Of a DNA stretch of 64,000 nucleotides, positions 1 to 7,368 are shown one piece after another. The position numbers and the translations under genes are program-made. Position 1 is the stretch's first letter; each line of letters opens with the position of its first letter. This stretch comes from Croceicoccus marinus (lineage in GTDB: Bacteria > Pseudomonadota > Alphaproteobacteria > Sphingomonadales > Sphingomonadaceae): the NCBI RefSeq assembly GCF_001661675.2, contig NZ_CP019602.1:2891501-2955500 (forward strand). Reading direction: 5' to 3'. The notes under the pieces are model-generated. The model was not told the origin of the DNA. It did not search any database and saw only the letters and a list, made by a program, of their open reading frames with translations.

Positions 1-256
1 CGTCCTCCATGGCGGTGTCGGTTCGCTCGCCCGATCCGGGATAGGCGGTACGCCCGCCGGTGCGCAGGTTGAACGGCTGGGTGTCGATGAAATGGAAGCG
101 GGTGTCGCCCAGCGCCTGCCGCAGCCCTGCCTCCAGCGCCGCCAGCGTGCGGCCCGACGAGCCGCCTGTTCCGATCAGCACGATGGAGCGCGGCCGGCCT
201 TCACGGCCTGTGGCGGAATGCTGGCCGCCTGCCGGGCCGATTGCGTCTGGATTCAT
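1..256 (-). CDS. Unidentified protein, N-terminal part only (runs off left edge)
   Basis: Only the first 85 codons from an ATG at 256 are inside the window, with no stop before the edge. A polar leader of about 20 residues is followed by a hydrophobic strand and a glycine-rich turn (SIVLIGTGGSSGRTL, residues 24-38). This looks like the first strand and nucleotide-binding turn of an alpha/beta fold, such as a P-loop or Rossmann-type enzyme. It is divergent from the polymerase-like gene to its right and sits beside a polysaccharide locus, so an envelope or glycan role is possible. That is context only, and I do not recognise the family. The rightward readings over this stretch look like shadows. 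Confidence 0.55.
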   Translation of the reverse strand, partial: MNPDAIGPAGGQHSATGREGRPRSIVLIGTGGSSGRTLAALEAGLRQALGDTRFHFIDTQPFNLRTGGRTAYPGSGERTDTAMED

Positions 257-473
257 GACCCCGGTCCCTTGTGGGCGGCAATGCCGATATGCACCCGCCA
301 TGGCGCTGTAACGGAAGCCGCTTTGTCAGGGCAACATGGCGTGCGCGGTTTGCCGGGGGCTAACCCGCGCGGTTTCGGCGACATTGAATGGGCGGCCTTG
401 CCCGATGCTTATGGGCCGCTCTGCCGCCGCGGGGCCTTGTCATCGTCCTGGCGCGGGCCTAGCCATAAGGCGT

Positions 474-503
474 GGCGGCTTTGCATGGGCCGCCTTTTGC
501 TTT
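474..503 (+). terminator. Intrinsic-terminator-like hairpin just upstream of the polymerase gene
   Basis: GGCGGC (474-479) pairs perfectly with GCCGCC (489-494) across a 9-nt loop and is followed at once by TTTTGCTTT (495-503). This is the layout of a rho-independent terminator reading rightwards. No rightward gene is recognisable upstream, so it may end an unannotated short transcript or act as an attenuator for the gene starting at 505. It also makes the in-frame ATG at 472 an unlikely start. Confidence 0.55.
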
Positions 504-504
504 G

Positions 505-2130
505 ATGATCGATCGGCTGCAGATGATGTCACGTAAATTGCCGGAGGGAGGCGGCGGAGCAGGCAACTGGCGTGCTCCCTCCGGCTGGCAGACCGAAACG
601 CCGGATGCCGGCGATCAGGCGGGCGATCGAGCAGGGGATCGCGACGCCGACCGGGATGCCGACCGGCCCCGGCCCGAAAGGCGCAGGCGCGAGGGCGGCA
701 GCCGCCGCCATGCTCCGCCGGCAAGGGCCGCATCGCGCGGGCCGTTCGCGCTGTCGTCGGAAAACGTGCGGCTGGCGGTCTTCGCGTTGCTGTTCACTTC
801 CATCGCCTTTTTCGGCGGATCGGCACGGGCGGACGTGAACTGGCTGCTGCCGCTGCGCCCGATCTGCCTGTTCGCCATCGCGGTCCTGGTCGTCCTGCCG
901 CTGCGCGAGCGGGCCCATGCGATGACGGTCCCCGCCGTGCTGCTGGCGGCGCTGGCGCTCAGCATCGCGGTGCAGCTCGTCCCGCTGCCGCCCGAGATCT
1001 GGACATCGCTTCCCGGCCGCGCCCGCTTTGCCGAGGCTGCGGTGGTCGCGGGTCTGGACCAGCCGTGGCGGCCGGTTTCGCTGGTGCCGTGGCTGACGTG
1101 GAATTCGCTGTTCGCCCTGCTTCCCGCGCTGGCGGTGATGACCGCCTTGTGGGGCATCGGCCCGCGCCACCGCGACAGGGTGATCCTGGGCTTCCTGGCG
1201 TTCCTGGGGGTCAGCATCCTGCTGGGGATCGCGCAGGTGGCGGGGGCGCTGAACGGCCCGCCGCTGCATTACCGCTTCTTCGCGCAGGATTCGGCGATCG
1301 GCTTCTTCGCCAATCGCAACCATGCCGCCGCCGTGCTGGCGACCGGCTTTCCGGTGCTGCGGCTGTGGTCGCTGACCGCGCCGCTGGGCCGCGCGGGCGC
1401 CAGGCGCAGGATCTTCGCGCTGGTCGCGGCGCTGGTGCTGCTGGTGATGATCGTGGTCACCGGATCGCGCACCGGCATGCTGGTGGGTTTCGCCGCCTTT
1501 GCCGCATCGCTCGCCATGGCCCCGCTCGACGAGCTGGGCGCAAAGCTCGATCCGCGCAAGGCGTGGATGGTGCGCGTGGGCGTGGTCGCTGTCCCGCTGC
1601 TGGTCGTGGTGCTGCTGGTGCTGTTCGGCAAGGCGGTGGCGCTGGACCGCATCGTCGACGACGATCTGCTGGCGGAGCAGCGCGTGATGTATCTTCCGCT
1701 GCTGCTGGATCTGATGCGGGGTTTCCTGCCCTTCGGGTCGGGGTTCGGCACGTTCGATCCGGTCTATCGCAGTTTCGAGCCCGACTGGGCGATCACCACC
1801 AAATATCTCAACCATGCGCATAACGATCTGCTGGAACTGCTGATGACGGGCGGCGTGTTCGCCCTGGCGGTGCTGGCGGGGTTCATCGTCTGGATCGCGG
1901 TGCGCCTGTGGAAGACGCGCAGCGATGCGCGCGCGGCGGAAGCGATCTCGGTCAGGGCGGGGGCGATCATGGCAGCGGCGCTGCTGGGCGCCAGCCTGAC
2001 CGACTATCCGCTGCGCACGCCCATCGCCGGCGCGGTGCTGGTGCTGGCTTGCTGGCTGATCGCGCGGCCGCTTTACGATATGCGAACCGCCGCCAGGACC
2101 CGATCGCCGCGTTCGGGCGGGAGGCGGTGA
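505..2130 (+). CDS. O-antigen ligase / Wzy-like polymerase family membrane protein
   Basis: A 541-residue multi-pass inner-membrane protein. The first 90 or so residues are hydrophilic and rich in Arg and Asp, with short GDxDADR-type repeats. A series of about ten hydrophobic segments follows. Landmarks of the Wzy_C/O-antigen ligase family are FFANRNHAAAVLATGF, GSRTGMLVGF and the loop LNHAHNDLLELL. Members join or transfer lipid-linked glycans at the periplasmic face. In-frame starts at 472, 505, 523 and 526 are possible. The one at 472 lies inside a terminator-like hairpin, so 505 or later is preferred, and none has a strong Shine-Dalgarno. The stop overlaps the next ATG (TGATG at 2128-2132), implying translational coupling. 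Whether it is a ligase or a polymerase cannot be told from sequence. Confidence 0.85.
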   Translation: MIDRLQMMSRKLPEGGGGAGNWRAPSGWQTETPDAGDQAGDRAGDRDADRDADRPRPERRRREGGSRRHAPPARAASRGPFALSSENVRLAVFALLFTSIAFFGGSARADVNWLLPLRPICLFAIAVLVVLPLRERAHAMTVPAVLLAALALSIAVQLVPLPPEIWTSLPGRARFAEAAVVAGLDQPWRPVSLVPWLTWNSLFALLPALAVMTALWGIGPRHRDRVILGFLAFLGVSILLGIAQVAGALNGPPLHYRFFAQDSAIGFFANRNHAAAVLATGFPVLRLWSLTAPLGRAGARRRIFALVAALVLLVMIVVTGSRTGMLVGFAAFAASLAMAPLDELGAKLDPRKAWMVRVGVVAVPLLVVVLLVLFGKAVALDRIVDDDLLAEQRVMYLPLLLDLMRGFLPFGSGFGTFDPVYRSFEPDWAITTKYLNHAHNDLLELLMTGGVFALAVLAGFIVWIAVRLWKTRSDARAAEAISVRAGAIMAAALLGASLTDYPLRTPIAGAVLVLACWLIARPLYDMRTAARTRSPRSGGRR

Positions 2131-3368
2131 TGGCGAGCCGTCGCCGTATCCCCAAGCGCCGGATCGTCGCGGCCGCGGTCACCTGCACGGTCGCCGCGGT
2201 ACTGTCGGTGCCGATCGTGCTGTTCACCATGCCCAACGTGGTGCCGGGCACGGTCCGCGCGCAGCTTGTCGGCCTTCCGCTGATCGTCAGCCCCGAAGCG
2301 CGCGAGGCGGCGGCCGCCATCGCGCTGGCGACCGACCAGTCGGAGGAAACGCTGGCCCGGGCGGAGACCTGGGCCAACGAAGCCGTGCTGGACGATCCGC
2401 TGGCGGAAAGCGCCATTCGCTCGCTGTCCTTCGTCAACGCCTATCGCGGCGACGACCGCAAGGCGATGGAGATCCTGCGCTATGGCGAATCGCTGTCGAA
2501 GCGCGACCTGATGACCGAGCTGGCGCTGGCGCTGGATGCCCGCCAGTCGGGGGAGAACGCGGCGGCCATCCGCCATTACGGCCATGCGCTGGGCACCACG
2601 GTGCGCGGCTATGACCTGATCGTCGAGCAGATGCTGGGCAGCACCGGGCAGGACCCCGACTTCGCGCGCGACCTGGGCACCGCCATGGCCGCGCGGCCGG
2701 GCTGGCGCGACCGGTTCCTGCCCTTCTACATCGCCCGTTCGCAGGATCCCGCCGCGCTGGGCGCGACGATCGCCGCGATGTGGGAAGGCGGCGTCCCCGA
2801 AGGCGACCGCCCGATGGCGATGCGCGCGCTGGCCAAGATGCTGGCGCTGGGGGCGACCGGCGATGCCGCGCGGCTGATCCGGCTTGTGACCGGCCCGTCG
2901 TCGGCGAAACAGATCCGCGACGGCGATTTCGACAAGGGCGGTGATACCGCCTTCGGATGGGAGCTTGAGCGCGGCGCATCGTTCAGCGCGCTGCCCGTCC
3001 CGCGCGAGGATGGGGACGGCATGGTGCTGGAACTCAATGCCTCAAGCGGTCATGCCGGAACCGTCGCCAGCCAGATCCTTGCCCTCCCGCCGGGCAGCTA
3101 TCGCCTGTCGGGCAGGCTGTGGTCCGACGACAAGGCCGACCGCGGCATGCCGCGCATCGAACTGCGCTGCGCCGGAGCGGACACGCCCACCGCCGAACTG
3201 CGCAAGGCCGAGGATGCGCGGTCCGTCGCTGCCGCGCAGGCATTGTCGACCGGTTTCGTCATCCCGCAAGGCTGCCCGGTGCAATATGTCGATGTGAAGT
3301 TCGGATCGTCGTTGTTCGTCGCGAACAGCCAGGGCTGGGTCGACGGGATCGCGATCGACCCGCTCTAG
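2130..3368 (+). CDS. Membrane-anchored TPR-like protein, partner of the O-antigen ligase gene
   Basis: 412 residues. A basic N-terminus (MASRRRIPKRR) leads into one transmembrane anchor at about residues 11-33. A helical region resembling tetratricopeptide repeats runs from about 50 to 250 (alternating Ala/Leu-rich helices such as AETWANEAVLDDPLAESAIR). The C-terminal 130 residues look like a beta-sandwich, possibly carbohydrate-binding (GSYRLSGRLW). The start codon shares its A with the stop of the upstream ligase gene. Such pairs are common in sphingomonad polysaccharide loci, but the function is unknown, and the TPR and sandwich assignments are by eye. Its stop overlaps the stop of the convergent small membrane protein by 3 nt. 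Confidence 0.8.
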   Translation: MASRRRIPKRRIVAAAVTCTVAAVLSVPIVLFTMPNVVPGTVRAQLVGLPLIVSPEAREAAAAIALATDQSEETLARAETWANEAVLDDPLAESAIRSLSFVNAYRGDDRKAMEILRYGESLSKRDLMTELALALDARQSGENAAAIRHYGHALGTTVRGYDLIVEQMLGSTGQDPDFARDLGTAMAARPGWRDRFLPFYIARSQDPAALGATIAAMWEGGVPEGDRPMAMRALAKMLALGATGDAARLIRLVTGPSSAKQIRDGDFDKGGDTAFGWELERGASFSALPVPREDGDGMVLELNASSGHAGTVASQILALPPGSYRLSGRLWSDDKADRGMPRIELRCAGADTPTAELRKAEDARSVAAAQALSTGFVIPQGCPVQYVDVKFGSSLFVANSQGWVDGIAIDPL

Positions 3369-3754
3369 TCCGTGCTGCCCGAAGCGCGGGACGTTTGCCC
3401 GTCCGCTTCGTCCCGGTTGCGCCAGAAGCAGACGGCCCACAGGATCGTCGGCCAGGTGAGAGACTGCGCCATGTCGCTGGCGGCGTGCTGCCACACCCAG
3501 TCCTGACGGACGGGCCACTGGGTCGAGATATCGAGGATCTCGGTCAGCGCGAATATCAGCCAGACGCCGATCAGCGGGATGACCGAAGACAGGCGCCTGC
3601 GCAAAAGAAGGGCAAGCAGCAGCCACAGCGCCAGTCCCGCATGAACGTGGATCAGCGCCCTTATCCCCTCGTCGGCCGGGACGTACTGGCGCTTCAGCCC
3701 TTCATAAAGGTCGATCACGCCGCGCAGCCCGGGGGCCGATGGGTCAGCCGACAT
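3365..3754 (-). CDS. Small integral membrane protein (VanZ-like topology), polysaccharide locus
   Basis: 129 residues, hydrophobic, with three or four predicted membrane helices between about residues 30 and 110. The start at 3754 (MSADPSAPG) lies inside the end of the 51-residue ORF upstream, an 11-nt overlap that suggests coupled translation. A longer reading from 3805 would overlap that ORF much more. Polar and aromatic residues sit between helices (HVHAG, EILD, HAASDM), a pattern loosely like VanZ-type proteins. No catalytic motif is recognisable. It converges with the TPR-like gene. Confidence 0.65.
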   Translation of the reverse strand: MSADPSAPGLRGVIDLYEGLKRQYVPADEGIRALIHVHAGLALWLLLALLLRRRLSSVIPLIGVWLIFALTEILDISTQWPVRQDWVWQHAASDMAQSLTWPTILWAVCFWRNRDEADGQTSRASGSTD

Positions 3755-3899
3755 CCCCGGTCCGGCGATCGCGCGTCTTGCTGCGCTGGGCCAGTTCGCG
3801 CGCATGCCTGCGCTTGCGCACCACCTGCCATTCGATCACCGCAAGGACGATCGCGGGGATCAGGAGGAGACTTGCACCGATGAGTAGTTCCTGGCTCAT
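3744..3899 (-). CDS. 51-residue single-pass membrane protein
   Basis: A short ORF with ATG at 3899 and TGA at 3744-3746. Residues 5-24 (LLIGASLLLIPAIVLAVIEW) form one convincing transmembrane helix, followed by a strongly basic tail (VRKRRHARELAQRSKTRDRR) that would be cytoplasmic by the positive-inside rule. It overlaps the start of the following membrane-protein gene by 11 nt in the same direction, which argues that both are translated. No strong Shine-Dalgarno is visible. It is smaller than most automatic ORF cut-offs and the function is unknown. Confidence 0.6.
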   Translation of the reverse strand: MSQELLIGASLLLIPAIVLAVIEWQVVRKRRHARELAQRSKTRDRRTGDVG

Positions 3900-4036
3900 G
3901 CTTGTCCGGCTTGATTGCTTGTATTGCAGAATTTTTCCGCAGCCCTCTTAAGAGAACTGGCCGGTGATGCAAGGGGCCGGTCACGCCCGATGCGGGCGAG
4001 CGAGAGGGTCGGCGGGTGATCGGCCAAGCCCGACGC

Positions 4037-4999
4037 TCAGCGTGCCGGCGTATCCGACCATCGTGCCAGCACCCGGGCCGCTTCGTCCCTGCCCGATGCG
4101 ACCGCGACGGGATTGCAGCGCCAATCGGCCAGCGCCTTGTGCATGCGGTCAAGGCCGAACAGGCGCGGCACGAACAGGCTGCGGCCAAACGCGCCAAGGT
4201 CGAGCAGCGCGGTCGATGCCGCCGATACGAAACCGCGATAGCCATGCGCCTCGACATGGGGAGCAATGCCGTGCGGCAGCAGTGCGATTTCCGCGCCCAA
4301 GATGGCGCCGACCATGTCGCGCGCCGCCACTTCATCCTCGCGCGGGTGTGGCAGATAGGCGACGGGCAGCGGCGAGGCGGCGCACAAGGCCTGCAGCCCG
4401 GCGGACAGGGCGGAGCGCGGGACGATGCCGTCCTCCACCAGCGGCGATCCGATGAACAGCAGCCGGTCCCGCGGCGCGGCAATGGCGGGGGCGGGCAGCA
4501 CCAGGTCGCCAGTCTCGAAGCGGTCACGCACGATCATGCGGCGGCGGTCGGCGCGGCGGGTCAGCGCGCCCGCGGGATGGAAGCCTGCGGCGACCTGCAC
4601 CGCGCCGCGCGCCGCGTACCAGAGCGGGCTGGTGAGATCGACGTAATGTGACAACCCGTCTTCCCACAGCTCGATCGGTCCGGAAAACCAGCCTGCCAGC
4701 ATGCGTTCCAGCGGCTCGCCTTCGAGGAAGATGATCAGCCGGTCGATGCCCAGCGGAGCCAGCATCGTGCGGACATGGGCGTAATAGCGGCGATTGGCCG
4801 CGAAGCGCGCGGGCCATTGCAGCGGATCGCGTCCGGGCCGGATCTCGCGGCCCAGCGCGATGCCCCTGCCGGGGAACAGCGCCTCGATTTCCGGCGCGAC
4901 ATGGTCGTCGCGGTACAGCACATGGGTCAGGCCAGGATCGTTCGCGGCCAGCAGCCGCAGGTGCAGCGCGGAGCGGGGAAGGGCGGCGATGATGCTCAT
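4037..4999 (-). CDS. Putative bacterial sialyl-/polysialyltransferase-type glycosyltransferase
   Basis: 320 residues, no membrane segment. It carries the three signatures shared by bacterial sialyltransferase families (GT38, GT52, GT80): an E-D-G motif in LWEDGLSHY (about residue 111), an H-P motif in YLPHPRED (about 217), and a serine/threonine patch in GFVSAASTALL (about 257). In known enzymes these make up the catalytic acid/base region and the CMP-binding site. It starts 12 nt after the CMP-nonulosonate synthetase gene, which would supply exactly such a donor. The inferred role is cytoplasmic transfer of a sialic-acid-like sugar onto the polysaccharide repeat. Overall similarity could not be tested, so another GT-B enzyme is possible. 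Confidence 0.65.
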   Translation of the reverse strand: MSIIAALPRSALHLRLLAANDPGLTHVLYRDDHVAPEIEALFPGRGIALGREIRPGRDPLQWPARFAANRRYYAHVRTMLAPLGIDRLIIFLEGEPLERMLAGWFSGPIELWEDGLSHYVDLTSPLWYAARGAVQVAAGFHPAGALTRRADRRRMIVRDRFETGDLVLPAPAIAAPRDRLLFIGSPLVEDGIVPRSALSAGLQALCAASPLPVAYLPHPREDEVAARDMVGAILGAEIALLPHGIAPHVEAHGYRGFVSAASTALLDLGAFGRSLFVPRLFGLDRMHKALADWRCNPVAVASGRDEAARVLARWSDTPAR

Positions 5000-5011
5000 G
5001 GCCCTATGCGA

Positions 5012-6220
5012 TCAGAGGCCGATGGCGGCGATCCGGCCCGATGCGATCAGCATGTCTGCCAGTTCGCGGATCGCGCCGCGCCCGCCGTTCGCGTTCAGCA
5101 CGATGCGGGCGGCGGCTCTGGCCTTTGGATGCGCGTCTGCCGGAGCGACCGCGCAGCCCGCCGCCTCCATGCAGGGCAGGTCGTTGACGTCGTTGCCGAT
5201 ATAGACCGCGTCGGCGGGCGCGATGCCCCGTTCCTCAAGCCAGTGCAGGAACAGCGGCAGCTTGGTGTCGATCCCGTGGCTGCATTCCAGTTTCAGCTTG
5301 CGGCAGCGGGCGGCGACGACCGCGTTCTGCTCCTTCGAGATGACGGTCATCGCCAGCCCCGCCTTGCGCAGCAGTTCGATGCCCATGCCGTCGCTGCGCG
5401 AGCAGGCGACGCTTTCCTCGCCCGCGCTCGACACGAAGACGCGGTCGTCGGTCAGCACGCCGTCGAAATCCATCACCAGCGCCGCGATCCGAGCAGGCAA
5501 GGCATCGGCTTCGGGCCGCCCATCCACCACGGGCCGCGCGCGCGCGAGGCGGGCCATGCGCTCCTCGGCGATGCGGAAATCGGCGGGCTCGTCGATTTCC
5601 TGCCAGTGCTCGACCGGGATTTCATGCATCGCGGTCTTGCCGAAGAAGCGGAATTTCGCCTGCCGGAAGCCGTCGGTCCGCATCGCATAGACCGCGCCGG
5701 TCTCGACGAATTCGGGCGTGCGCTGCTGGCGCATCAGGCGGAAGCTCTTGTCGTGGTTGATGCCCTCGGCGCTGCCGTCATCGCCGCGCGACCACAGGAA
5801 ATAATGGAACGGCACGACCGCAAGCGCGCTGTCGGCGTTCTGCTCATCAAGCGCGGCCAGCGTCCCGTCGATGTCGTCCGGCGCCGTCAGGGGAGAGGTG
5901 CATTGCAGGAAGGCGATCGCATCGGGCCGGTAGCCTTCCGCGTCCTCCAGCGTGTCCAGCACATGCAGCAGCGCATCTTCGGAACGCGCCACGTCGCCCG
6001 CCAGCGCATCGGGCCGCATCACGACCTCGGCCCCGTGCGCGCGCGCGGTGGCGGCGATTTCCTCATCGTCGGTCGACACGACCACGCGCGTCACCCGGCG
6101 CGAGGCGAGCGCCGCCGCGATATTATGCGCGATCAGCGGCTTGCCGGCCAGCGGCAGCACGTTCTTGCGCGGTATGCCCTTTGACCCGCCGCGGGCGGGA
6201 ATGATCGCCAGAATCTCCAT
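5012..6220 (-). CDS. neuA: CMP-nonulosonic acid synthetase fused to KdsC-like HAD phosphatase (NeuA-type)
   Basis: 402 residues in two domains. Residues 1-230 are an acylneuraminate cytidylyltransferase, with the nucleotide-binding signature IIPARGGSKGIPRKNV at the N-terminus, VVVSTDDEEIA and FLQCTSPL. Residues about 245-402 are a KdsC-type HAD phosphatase with the nucleophile motif DFDGVLTD (about 249) and the Mg-binding GNDVND (about 344). Catalytic residues are intact, unlike the vestigial C-terminal domain of animal CMAS. The expected chemistry is removal of a 9-phosphate from a sialic-acid-type sugar and its activation with CTP. ATG at 6220 is used; the in-frame upstream reading overlaps the neighbouring gene. 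It lies 8 nt after the GT4 gene in the same operon. The exact sugar (Kdn, Neu5Ac, legionaminic acid and so on) is unknown, and no neuB-like synthase is in the window. Confidence 0.88.
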   Translation of the reverse strand: MEILAIIPARGGSKGIPRKNVLPLAGKPLIAHNIAAALASRRVTRVVVSTDDEEIAATARAHGAEVVMRPDALAGDVARSEDALLHVLDTLEDAEGYRPDAIAFLQCTSPLTAPDDIDGTLAALDEQNADSALAVVPFHYFLWSRGDDGSAEGINHDKSFRLMRQQRTPEFVETGAVYAMRTDGFRQAKFRFFGKTAMHEIPVEHWQEIDEPADFRIAEERMARLARARPVVDGRPEADALPARIAALVMDFDGVLTDDRVFVSSAGEESVACSRSDGMGIELLRKAGLAMTVISKEQNAVVAARCRKLKLECSHGIDTKLPLFLHWLEERGIAPADAVYIGNDVNDLPCMEAAGCAVAPADAHPKARAAARIVLNANGGRGAIRELADMLIASGRIAAIGL

Positions 6221-6228
6221 GATCCCCC

Positions 6229-7368
6229 TCAACCGGCCCTGCTGGCCAGCGCCTTTTCGTACAGGACCGCACGGTAGCAATCGAGGATCGCGCGGTTCAT
6301 GCGCTCGCCCGTGAAGCGGGCGAGGAAATCCGCGCGGCCCGCCTGCCCCATCTCGGCCAGCCGCGCGCGGTCGAGCACGCGGATGAAGGCGGCCAATGCC
6401 TGCGGGTTCTCGGCCGGGAACAGCATGCCCGTCACGCCGTCGCGCACGACTTCGGGCAGGGCATCGACATTGGAGGCGAGCACCGGCTTGCCCTGCCGGA
6501 GCGCCTCGATCGCGGCCAGGCCGAAGCCTTCCCAGCGCGAGGGCACCAGCACCGCGTCGCAGGCCTCGACGAAGCTCCAGATCGCCTCGCGCTGCTGCCA
6601 GCCGTAATGGGTGATGTTGGGAAGCCGCTGCGATTCCTGCCGGCCGTCCACCACGGTTGCGCCGATCACATGCAGATGCACCGGCTGGTCGGTCAGCATC
6701 GCCATCGCCTTTTCCGCGATGTCGAACCCTTTTTGCCGGTCCATCCGCCCGATGAACAGCAGGTTGATCCGGTCGCGCGGCATCGGCACCGGGGCGGCGC
6801 AGCCGGGAAACACACGCTCTGTCACGCCGTTGTGCAGCACCATCATGTTGTCCTGCGGCAGGCCGCGATCGACGGCGCAGTCATATTCGAACTGCGAAAT
6901 GCACAAGGTCCGGTCGGTCATCGTCGACATGTGGCGTTCGACCGCGGCGATCAGGTCGCGGCGGCGGTTCGACCAGCGGATGTTGAACGCCCAGCCATGC
7001 GCGCAATAGACGACCGCGGGCCGGACTTCATCGGGCATGCGCGCGATCACGGGGCGTAGCATTCCCGCGAAGCTGGAATGGAGATGCACGATATCGGGCC
7101 GGTCGTGCATGATCGCGTTGCGCGCATGGGCGGCAAAGCGCAGCAGGGCGCGCGGGCTGCGCTGCGCATCCTCGAACAGATGGAACGAGCCGTCGGGCAG
7201 ATAGGGCAGCACGAAGCGTTCTTCGGCGGGGATGACGGCAGAGACGCGGCGCGGGCCCAGCACCTCGCGCTGGAACGCCAGCACTTCCGACAGATAGGCG
7301 CCCACCCCGCCAGGCAGCTTCTGCGCGATATGCAGGACGCGATAGGTTTCGGGCCCGGCGTCGCTCAT
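6229..7368 (-). CDS. Glycosyltransferase family 4 (GT-B, retaining)
   Basis: 379 residues. The N-terminal domain has a glycine-rich acceptor loop (IAQKLPGGVGAYLSEVL) and the strand DIVHLHSSF. The C-terminal domain carries the donor-binding GT4 signature FIGRMDRQKGFDIAEKAM and the EGFGLAAIEALRQGKPV motif with its two glutamates. It probably adds one sugar to the lipid-linked repeat unit at the cytoplasmic face. The start at 7368 makes a 4-nt ATGA overlap with the stop of the Wzy-like gene, so the two are coupled. A longer open reading in the same frame upstream is only a shadow of the polymerase gene. Donor and acceptor are not predictable. Confidence 0.88.
   Translation of the reverse strand: MSDAGPETYRVLHIAQKLPGGVGAYLSEVLAFQREVLGPRRVSAVIPAEERFVLPYLPDGSFHLFEDAQRSPRALLRFAAHARNAIMHDRPDIVHLHSSFAGMLRPVIARMPDEVRPAVVYCAHGWAFNIRWSNRRRDLIAAVERHMSTMTDRTLCISQFEYDCAVDRGLPQDNMMVLHNGVTERVFPGCAAPVPMPRDRINLLFIGRMDRQKGFDIAEKAMAMLTDQPVHLHVIGATVVDGRQESQRLPNITHYGWQQREAIWSFVEACDAVLVPSRWEGFGLAAIEALRQGKPVLASNVDALPEVVRDGVTGMLFPAENPQALAAFIRVLDRARLAEMGQAGRADFLARFTGERMNRAILDCYRAVLYEKALASRAG

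Noticed and set aside
472..504. ATG at 472 as start of the ligase/polymerase gene
   Set aside because: The codon is within a terminator-like hairpin and its T-rich tail, giving an implausible N-terminus.
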